Assembly: GCA_050946255.1 (NCBI GenBank)
Contig: JBMNUL010000027.1
Location: 1-21,620, forward strand
Source of the DNA: JBMNUL01 sp050946255
Lineage (GTDB): Bacteria; Actinomycetota; Coriobacteriia; Coriobacteriales; CADBOM01
Direction: 5' to 3'
DNA: 21,620 nt
Shown: piece by piece, positions 15,968-21,620 of the stretch
Layout of the letters: every line of letters starts with the position of its first letter
How positions within the stretch are numbered: position 1 is the first letter of the stretch
Translations under genes and position numbers: made by a program
Notes under the pieces: model-generated
The model's input: only the letters and a program-made list of their open reading frames with translations
Database searches by the model: none
What the model was told of the DNA's origin: nothing

Positions 15968-16037
15968 TGCAACATTTAATAACTATTGTGGGAACTGCAA
16001 CAGATTCAACACTGGCAGAAGAGAACGTGGGGGAAGC

Positions 16038-18008
16038 ATGGCTCAAGCAAAACAGAGGCTGTTGACGGCAATCGGCATCGTGATCGCACTGGTTTGTTCG
16101 ATAACGCTTGTGGTCGCACTTCCCATGCGCGCCCTCGCGGACGACATCTCGAGCGATGTCGTTACATCGATCACCGCCGATGACACTACGGTAAATACCT
16201 GGCATGTATCTACGATCACCTTGAATTTCTCCGAAGATGACTCTAACGGGAACCTAGTTCACGACATCAAAAGTGGGGACACCATCACGGTTTCGTGGCC
16301 GACAAGAAGCGACCCGACCGACCAGGGGTTTTATCTTTCAGGCTGGGCGTCTACGTTTGCCCTGACATTCACCCCCGAGGGCAGCTCGACTGCCGTGACA
16401 ATTGGCCAGGCAGTCATCACAGCCGATGGCGCCACTCTCACGTTTAACAGCAATGTCGATAACTACCAGCACGTATCAGGATCTGCATGGTTCCAAGCGC
16501 AATCATACAACACGGGAAATCCATCAGATGGCACCACCGACACCATAGAGGTCACCTCCGGAAATCAAACCGTGGCCATCCAGGTGACCCAATCTTCTGG
16601 ATCTGGGTCGGGCACTGGTAGCGGCAATCACCTCATCGGCAAGAACGTCCGCTTTTTCCATAACGACCCGTCCACGAACACCGCCGAGTGGGGCATACAG
16701 CTGAACTCGCAATATGCAACGAATCTGACCGGCAACATCACGGTCACGGACACCATTTCCGAGAAGCTCAATGCCCCCGAATTCGTGGTGGGATATGTCC
16801 ACTACAAGGACAGTGAAGGCACTACCCAAACGATGCGCATTACCTCGCAAAGTGATTTCCAGAGTTTAACGGGTACCAGCTTCTCCTATAACAGCACAGA
16901 CAGAATGCTGACCATCACGGTGCCGGCATCCAGCCTGACAGAATTTTCGTATGGTGGAGTCACCTATGGTGCAGCATTTCTTGAGGTCTTTTTCAACACG
17001 GAATGGAACTCCAATGCCCAAGCTGGTGATGTCATCGAAAACACGGCGAACGTCTCCTATTACACTACCGATAACCCATCGGAATCCCAAAGCGACCACG
17101 CTACCACCAGAATCACGGTGCCAAATTCCGGCGCTGACGTCACTGGCGTGCCGGAGGGAACACTGCAGATAACCAAAGTGGTCGAAGGTACGGTCGTGCC
17201 GATTGAAGGCGTCACATTCCGCGTGTACCAGCTGACCGGCGATGGGGGCACGCGCGTGTCCGGATGGTATACGAATGAGGACGGAACCACCAGCGATTAT
17301 GTCGACATCACCACTGGCGAAGACGGCATCGCAACTCTCGAGGACCTCGATGACGGTTATTACGAAATTGAAGAGCACAGTGGGCCTAATTGGGTTGTGC
17401 TCACCACCCAGAATATCCAAGTCCAATTGACCGAGACCGCCGGTTCCGCACAGACAATCCCGAACAGCGTCCTATCCGGCGCCATCACCGCCACGAAGAC
17501 ATGGCTCGACGCCGATGGCAACGCCGACACAAGCACCCACCCGACCATCTACTTCCAGCTCTACCGTGCAATCGACGGCGAGGAGGCCACCGTTGTAGAA
17601 GATACGGACCTGATGGAGCTCGACGACGGGACCACCTCTGTCACGTGGGCGGGCCTGCCTTTATACGACAACGAGGGCAACAAGTACACCTACTCCGTGA
17701 AGGAAGTCGACGCCGGCGGCAACGACTACGTCCCGGATGGATACTCGAAGCAGGAAGATGGCTTGACGGTAACGAACACCTCGACGGACACCACGACGAA
17801 TGGCAATACCGACAACCCGACGAGCTCTACGACAACGACAACCACGACGACGACCACGACGACCACCAGCACCTCAGGTGGAAAGTCTCTCCGGAGCGAG
17901 CTCCCGAAGACCGGTGACGGGCTCCTTCCCCTAATCGCGATCTTCATGGTGACGGCAACGGCATCAGGCGTGTGTCTGGTGGCACGTCGCAAGCTGGATA
18001 GGCACTAG
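16038..18008 (+). CDS. LPKTG-anchored Cna-B/SpaA-type surface adhesin or pilin (656 aa)
   Basis: ATG 16038 follows GGGGGAAG. Approximate order: signal peptide 1-34 (hydrophobic core, then ALADD); an N-terminal adhesin-like region 35-365 in two parts split by a Ser/Gly linker (SGSGSGTGSG), resembling the Ig-like ligand-binding regions of Gram-positive MSCRAMM proteins; a SpaA-like prealbumin fold of about 376-480 (LQITKV with a candidate isopeptide Lys; YYEIEE with the Glu); a Cna-B repeat of about 481-580 (ITATKTW; YTYSVKEV); a linker with 13 consecutive Thr; then LPKTG at 622-626, a membrane helix and the tail ARRKLDRH. A sortase should cleave between Thr and Gly and attach it to the wall or to a pilus. 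No sortase gene is in the window, so a housekeeping enzyme elsewhere is implied. It may be cargo of the element bounded by the tRNA fragment. Confidence 0.9.
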   Translation: MAQAKQRLLTAIGIVIALVCSITLVVALPMRALADDISSDVVTSITADDTTVNTWHVSTITLNFSEDDSNGNLVHDIKSGDTITVSWPTRSDPTDQGFYLSGWASTFALTFTPEGSSTAVTIGQAVITADGATLTFNSNVDNYQHVSGSAWFQAQSYNTGNPSDGTTDTIEVTSGNQTVAIQVTQSSGSGSGTGSGNHLIGKNVRFFHNDPSTNTAEWGIQLNSQYATNLTGNITVTDTISEKLNAPEFVVGYVHYKDSEGTTQTMRITSQSDFQSLTGTSFSYNSTDRMLTITVPASSLTEFSYGGVTYGAAFLEVFFNTEWNSNAQAGDVIENTANVSYYTTDNPSESQSDHATTRITVPNSGADVTGVPEGTLQITKVVEGTVVPIEGVTFRVYQLTGDGGTRVSGWYTNEDGTTSDYVDITTGEDGIATLEDLDDGYYEIEEHSGPNWVVLTTQNIQVQLTETAGSAQTIPNSVLSGAITATKTWLDADGNADTSTHPTIYFQLYRAIDGEEATVVEDTDLMELDDGTTSVTWAGLPLYDNEGNKYTYSVKEVDAGGNDYVPDGYSKQEDGLTVTNTSTDTTTNGNTDNPTSSTTTTTTTTTTTTTSTSGGKSLRSELPKTGDGLLPLIAIFMVTATASGVCLVARRKLDRH

Positions 18009-18016
18009 ACGCGCGA

Positions 18017-18221
18017 GCATCCAGCAGGCAAATCGGTCACCAAGGTGATAGAGGGCATAGCCGCAAGGCCCAGTATCCTGACCTTGAGTCCACATAAGTT
18101 GCAAGACCTGTAATGGCATGCCACGGGGGGGTTCTTGCAGTTGAACCGGTAAAGAGGTGGCACCTCAGAAATGAAAACCTGTCCTTTGCGGCTCGTATGG
18201 GCCTGAAGGACAGGTTTTTTT
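18017..18221 (+). ncRNA. T-box riboswitch leader (transcription-attenuation type), with no normal target gene
   Basis: T-boxes sense uncharged tRNA and usually control aminoacyl-tRNA synthetase or amino-acid genes. Seen here: AAAGAGG followed by the 7-base bulge UGGCACC (consensus UGGNACC), then CAG pairing with CUG, and CCUUU pairing back to AAAGG. That antiterminator competes with a perfect 13-bp terminator (18174-18186 with 18206-18218) ending in seven Ts. A GGTTC/GAACC hairpin just upstream fits Stem III. A long outer helix (18017-18028 with 18107-18121) fits Stem I. The UGGC bulge predicts a tRNA with G73 (for example Asp, Asn, Glu, Gln, Ser or Trp). I cannot fix the specifier codon; GAC at 18105-18107 is one unproven reading. 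The leader starts nine bases after the adhesin stop. Downstream on this strand there is only a 37-codon frame. Confidence 0.75.
18174..18221 (+). terminator. Rho-independent terminator of the T-box leader (also serving the LPKTG gene)
   Basis: AAAACCTGTCCTT (18174-18186) and AAGGACAGGTTTT (18206-18218) form a perfect 13-bp stem, with seven Ts ending at 18221. It also closes any transcript running through from the adhesin gene, which has no other terminator. Confidence 0.9.
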
Positions 18222-18229
18222 AGGTGAAC

Positions 18230-18343
18230 ATGATGCAGCTAGTCGCCATATTCCATTCCACCGAGGTCCGGTATATTTTCGTCGCATTGAATCTCACAAC
18301 ACCCAGCAGGCTACTTGCAAGAAAAGAGCGCGGAATCACCTAA
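18230..18343 (+). CDS. 37-codon ORF directly after the T-box terminator
   Basis: ATGATG at 18230 lies eight bases after the terminator T-tract and is preceded by AGGTGA, a reasonable Shine-Dalgarno for the second ATG. The peptide (MMQLVAIFHSTEVRYIF, ending LLARKERGIT) has a short hydrophobic stretch and a basic end. I recognise no family. It ends with TAA 13 bases before the convergent stop of the membrane-protein gene. Placement is exactly that of a T-box-controlled gene, so it may be a real small protein or the stub of a lost amino-acid-related gene. Confidence 0.4.
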   Translation: MMQLVAIFHSTEVRYIFVALNLTTPSRLLARKERGIT

Positions 18344-18356
18344 ACTCCAGCGGTCT

Positions 18357-19298
18357 TTAGCCGTCGTCCTCTGCAAGGTCCATCGTCTCTTCGCTGACCT
18401 CTGCTTGCTTTGCGGAGCCGGCTTTTGCAGGACGCAGCATGAGCGACTCCACTAGTCTTTTGGCAAAGCCCTTGGACCCCTTGTTCTTCACGTAGATATA
18501 ACCGAAGACCATGAAGGCCAGCGCTCCGATGAGATTGACGATCATGTCCTTCATGGTGTCGAGCCTACCGATGTCCAAGTAGCCGCCGTTGACGGTGATG
18601 TTGCCGTTTGCGGTGTGGATGGTGGTGGATATGATGTCGTTCACGTTGACGAGCTGCTGCGATTGCGTGGGATCAAGCGCCACCGAGTTGATGGAATTCA
18701 CCAGAAAGTCTTTCTGCATGTCCTGCCCGAAGAACGAATCGCCCACGAACTCGATGATCTCCCAGCAAGCTCCCACCGTCATGGCGAAGCAGAACGACGT
18801 GAGCGCCATGTAGCCGGCTGAGAGCTTCACCGGATGGTTGCTGCTGTTCAGAAGGTAGGCCATGGAGAAGCCCACGGCGCAGGCAAGGAATCCGTTGATG
18901 GTGTGCAGGATGGTGTCCCAGAAGGGCAGGGAAACGTAGAAGTGGTCCACTTCGCCCAAGATCTGGGCTGCGAAGATGAACGCGTAGATGATGGCCTCGA
19001 ACACCGGCGGAATGTCGATGTGGAAGCTCCGCTCCACCAATCGGGGAACGTTGAGCAGCACGAGCGCCACCAGGCAGGCGAAGAAGTTCTCGTAATGGGC
19101 GGTCATGATCTGGCGCACCAAGCACAGCGCCGCAAGCGACCACAGCACGATGTAGAACGTGGCCACCTTGCGCGAAGTGTCAAGGCGTTCGATCTGCCTC
19201 TCCCAGAAGCCTGGTTTCGATGGCTTTGGCGATTTGCGCGAATGCGGTTTCGGCCTTGACCCGGTTTCGCCGCCCGTACGTGATGTGCGTTTACTCAT
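18357..19298 (-). CDS. Multi-pass membrane protein, DUF2238/YjdF-like (313 aa)
   Basis: I chose ATG 19298 (MSKRTSRTGG), which has GGAG seven bases upstream; longer in-frame starts give an Arg-rich, unlikely N-terminus. Residues 1-40 are a basic cytoplasmic tail. Membrane segments lie near 45-63, 71-89, 98-114, 129-149, 164-185 and 251-270. The pattern FWDTILHTINGF (126-137), CWEIIEF (178-184) and DTMKDMIVNLIGA (247-259), with polar residues inside helices, resembles the DUF2238/YjdF group of uncharacterised membrane proteins. A loop of about 190-245 is unusually long and hydrophilic. The tail is acidic. It is divergent from xpaC. Function is unknown; the family name is by resemblance only. 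Confidence 0.8.
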   Translation of the reverse strand: MSKRTSRTGGETGSRPKPHSRKSPKPSKPGFWERQIERLDTSRKVATFYIVLWSLAALCLVRQIMTAHYENFFACLVALVLLNVPRLVERSFHIDIPPVFEAIIYAFIFAAQILGEVDHFYVSLPFWDTILHTINGFLACAVGFSMAYLLNSSNHPVKLSAGYMALTSFCFAMTVGACWEIIEFVGDSFFGQDMQKDFLVNSINSVALDPTQSQQLVNVNDIISTTIHTANGNITVNGGYLDIGRLDTMKDMIVNLIGALAFMVFGYIYVKNKGSKGFAKRLVESLMLRPAKAGSAKQAEVSEETMDLAEDDG

Positions 19299-19655
19299 AA
19301 TTGCTCCATCGTCGCTCGTCTTCCCAAGATGAACACATGGAATACTACACTGACCTTCACTTGTGGATGGACGCGGTTGCGAAATTACATCTGACAGGCG
19401 GCAAAGGAACAGGCCGTGTCTCCTTTTGTCATGCTGTCTATTCCCAGCCCGCCTGAAGCTCGGGCGGCGCGAGGACCAATATGCGAGAGTGCTGTCAGAT
19501 GCGGTCGGCCAGCGCGTGGACCGGCCGGTGCAAGTGCCAGTCCGGGTTGTGCGCCATCGCATAATCCTGTCAACATTCCCGAGTTGGCATTCATGCTATG
19601 TGGATGTTGCTTGGGTAGGGTAATATGTGTCTGACGGCAATTCGTTGGAGGGCAC
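19299..19655. other. Divergent intergenic region between the membrane-protein gene and xpaC
   Basis: The region must hold promoters for both directions. Toward xpaC there is TTGGCA near 19583 and TAATAT near 19621, but their spacing does not fit a canonical promoter. I see no gene, strong hairpin or repeat. Small frames read on either strand here have no ribosome sites. Confidence 0.4.
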
Positions 19656-20873
19656 GTGACGCAGCAGACGAACATTGCGGACCAGATTGGCGCAGCCGTA
19701 CAGGACGCCTTGGACCACCAGGACTTTAGCAAGATTCAGGATATGGTGTGGCAAGGCCTGGGGACAGCGGCCAAGGGCATCGGTGACGGCATCTCGACGG
19801 CCGCGAACACTACGCGGCAGATGTATGAGGATTACCAACGCGGCCAGGCGGAGCGCCAACGTTTCGAAGAACAGCAGCGCGAGCTGGCACGGGTGTCGTC
19901 GACGCGGTATGCCGACGTGCAGGGCACCAGGTTTGGCGGCTTTGCCATGGCCATCGTGGGCGGCTTGGCCGCCGTCGGTTTGGGCATCGTCTCCATTGGC
20001 ACCCTCGTAGTCTCACTCGTCACCTCGGCGGCATCGGTCGGCATATCCTGTGCGGTGGCGGCTGCCGGAGCGGCTGCGTTCGCCGGTATGACTGTCGCAG
20101 GCGTTAAACGCGTGGGCCTGACGTCCCGCTTTGCCAAATACCGCAATAATATCGGCACAGCAGAGAGGTATCCCATCGGTGAGCTCGCCCGCCGTACTGG
20201 CAAGAACTCGAAAGCGGTGAAGAAGGACCTCAACACTATGGTTGACAAGGGGATGTTCCTGCAGGGGCACGTGGATGAGAAGACGGAAACGCTGTTCCTC
20301 ACCGATGCGTCCTACAACGCGTTCGAACGGGACAAGCAGCAGGCTGCCGAGCGGCAATATCGCGAACAGCTCCGGCAGCAGGCCGCGCGCCAACGCTCGC
20401 ATGCGCGGGCCATCACCGAGGATGAGAAGAAGACGCTGGCCGAAGGGCGAGGACTGTTGCGCGACATCGACGTCCGCCGCCCCGACGTGGGTTCTGCCAA
20501 GGTCGCGGCCCAAGCCCAACAAATCTGCGCGATGGTGGGCACCATCTTCAACCGCGCCGAGCAGGACCCGGACACCATCTCCAAGCTGCAGCAGACAGTG
20601 GACTACTACCTGCCGTTGACCATCAAACTACTGGACACCTACACCGAGCTTGCCGCACAGCCGCTGCAGAGCGAGAGCATCACCGCCTCGCGCACCGAGA
20701 TTGAGAATACACTGGATACGCTGATCCGCGCTTTCGCCAAATTGCACGACTCGCTGTTCAGGGATATCACCTGGGACATCTCTACCGATATCTCGGTGCT
20801 GAATACTGTGCTGGCGCAGGACGGACTTGTCGACGACCCATTTGAGAAGAAAGCAGGAGGATCACATGAGTGA
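19656..20873 (+). CDS. xpaC: XpaC-like (halogenated indolyl phosphate hydrolysis family) membrane protein (405 aa)
   Basis: The GTG start at 19656 follows GGAGGG. The N-terminal 85 residues are amphipathic and helical (DYQRGQAERQRFEEQQREL). Residues 93-125 and 127-150 are Gly/Ala-rich membrane segments. Residues of about 172-217 (YPIGELARRTGKNSKAVKKDL, followed by VDKGMF) look like a winged-helix unit, and the rest is helical with coiled-coil character (AAERQYREQLRQQAARQR). This layout matches the family annotated as 5-bromo-4-chloroindolyl phosphate hydrolysis protein (XpaC), which is regularly paired with TelA. Its molecular activity is poorly defined. Its stop overlaps telA by eight bases, so the two are translationally coupled. 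Confidence 0.8.
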   Translation: MTQQTNIADQIGAAVQDALDHQDFSKIQDMVWQGLGTAAKGIGDGISTAANTTRQMYEDYQRGQAERQRFEEQQRELARVSSTRYADVQGTRFGGFAMAIVGGLAAVGLGIVSIGTLVVSLVTSAASVGISCAVAAAGAAAFAGMTVAGVKRVGLTSRFAKYRNNIGTAERYPIGELARRTGKNSKAVKKDLNTMVDKGMFLQGHVDEKTETLFLTDASYNAFERDKQQAAERQYREQLRQQAARQRSHARAITEDEKKTLAEGRGLLRDIDVRRPDVGSAKVAAQAQQICAMVGTIFNRAEQDPDTISKLQQTVDYYLPLTIKLLDTYTELAAQPLQSESITASRTEIENTLDTLIRAFAKLHDSLFRDITWDISTDISVLNTVLAQDGLVDDPFEKKAGGSHE

Positions 20874-21620
20874 CGCCATCAAACTGACCTTTGGTGCCGA
20901 AGACCCCGATGACAATGCCGGCTCGAACGGCGTGGTAGGAGCTAACGGCGCTGCCGGAGCTGCCGGGGGCGACAGCATGAGCGGGTTCGCCACCGACGTG
21001 GACTATGTCATCGCCGGTAAGTCTGGCTCGATAACCCCCGCGTCCAACGACGCCATAACCGCTTCCGACGAAGCCATCCTGACGCCCGAGGAGCGCGCGC
21101 AGGTGGACGCATTCTCCAAGCAGATCGACGTGCATAGCACCAACGCCATCCTCCAATACGGGTCAGGTGCGCAGAAGAAGATGGCGGATTTCTCGGAGTC
21201 GGCGCTGAGCAGCGTGCGAACGCAGGACCTGGGAGAAGTGGGCGAGCTGCTCACCGGCGTGGTCACCGAGCTGCGGAGCTTCGACGTCGAGGACCAGAAG
21301 GGCATCAAGGGCCTGTTCAAACGCGGTGCCAACAAGGTGGAAGGCCTGCGCGCGAAGTACGACAAGGTGGAAGGCAACGTCGACAAGACGGTCAAGGTGC
21401 TGCAGACCCATCAGATGAAGCTGATGAAAGACTCGGCGATGTTGGACAAGCTGTACGACCTGAACCTTGAGTACTACAAGGAGCTCACGATGTACATCCT
21501 GGCCGGCAAGAAGCGCCTCCGGGAGATTCGCGAGGGCGAGCTGGCCCAGCTGGTGGCCAAGGCGCGGGAGTCCGGCCGAACCGAGGATGCGCAGGCGGCG
21601 CAGGACCTGGAGTCCAAGTG
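20866..21620 (+). CDS. telA: TelA-type toxic anion resistance protein (5' 251 codons, cut by window edge)
   Basis: The ATG at 20866 has AGGAGG (20855-20860) five bases upstream and overlaps the xpaC stop, showing an operon. Residues 1-75 are a Gly/Ala/Asp-rich disordered lead. From about 76 (LTPEERAQVDAFSKQID) the sequence is the helical TelA core: TQDLGEVGELLTGVVTELR, GLFKRG, then LDKLYDLNLEYYKELTMYI with AGKKRLREIREGEL. Related proteins are linked to tellurite and other toxic-anion or envelope stress resistance; the mechanism is not known. About 100-140 residues should lie beyond the edge, judged from the usual family size. Confidence 0.88.
   Translation, partial: MSDAIKLTFGAEDPDDNAGSNGVVGANGAAGAAGGDSMSGFATDVDYVIAGKSGSITPASNDAITASDEAILTPEERAQVDAFSKQIDVHSTNAILQYGSGAQKKMADFSESALSSVRTQDLGEVGELLTGVVTELRSFDVEDQKGIKGLFKRGANKVEGLRAKYDKVEGNVDKTVKVLQTHQMKLMKDSAMLDKLYDLNLEYYKELTMYILAGKKRLREIREGELAQLVAKARESGRTEDAQAAQDLESK

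Larger units (their letters stand above)
15756..16037. other. AT-rich upstream region of the LPKTG adhesin
   Basis: The region holds a hairpin at 15791-15809, a promoter at 15886-15915 and tandem direct repeats at 15935-15967, each listed separately. TGAAATACAC also repeats at 15772-15781 and 15799-15808. I see no gene here. Confidence 0.5.

Noticed and set aside
18009..18120. A c-di-GMP (GEMM) riboswitch suggested by GGCAAA and a GCCGCAAGGC hairpin
   Set aside because: The conserved order of GEMM elements is absent, and the downstream antiterminator and terminator fit a T-box much better.
19299..19562. An 88-residue upstream extension of the DUF2238-like protein
   Set aside because: The extra N-terminus is Arg/Thr-rich with no family similarity, and ATG 19298 has a good ribosome site.
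1..21620. CRISPR array, rRNA genes or insertion-sequence ends
   Set aside because: I saw no regularly spaced short repeats, no rRNA sequence and no transposase with flanking inverted repeats; the repeats present are protein-domain repeats.

Overview
The window looks like chromosome of a high-GC Gram-positive, most likely an Actinomycetota gut commensal such as Bifidobacterium or a member of the Coriobacteriia. The reasons are GC-rich coding sequence, strong AAGGAGG-type ribosome binding sites, a BspA-like leucine-rich surface protein, three cell-wall-binding repeat 2 (CWB2) units on a giant secreted protein, an LPKTG sortase substrate with Cna-B domains, and a T-box leader. The genus cannot be fixed from this sequence alone.

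Positions 1-12641 (minus strand) carry two very large secreted surface proteins, probably cotranscribed: a 2911-residue modular adhesin (3906-12641), then a BspA-like leucine-rich repeat protein (3798 down past the left edge). The second is split by one in-frame TAA at codon 76, between its signal peptide and the rest of an open frame that runs to the window edge. The two genes are 107 bp apart, and a large hairpin sits between them.

Positions of about 13,020-16,030 are clearly more AT-rich and gene-poor, and look like an accessory segment. This part holds a KptA/Tpt1-type RNA 2'-phosphotransferase, a small lipoprotein, a doubtful 74-codon frame, a perfect 18-bp inverted repeat, and the 3' half of a tRNA-Arg(CCU)-like gene. 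That tRNA fragment looks like the attachment-site scar of an integrated element lying to its right.

Positions 16038-18343 (plus strand) hold an LPKTG-anchored Cna-B adhesin. Nine bases after its stop codon begins an RNA leader with the antiterminator and terminator of a T-box riboswitch. The only gene-like object it could control in cis is a 37-codon frame starting right after the terminator. This orphan T-box is the most unusual item in the window.

Positions 18357-21620 hold a DUF2238-like membrane protein (minus), then a divergent XpaC-TelA operon (plus) associated with envelope stress and toxic-anion resistance. telA is cut by the right edge.
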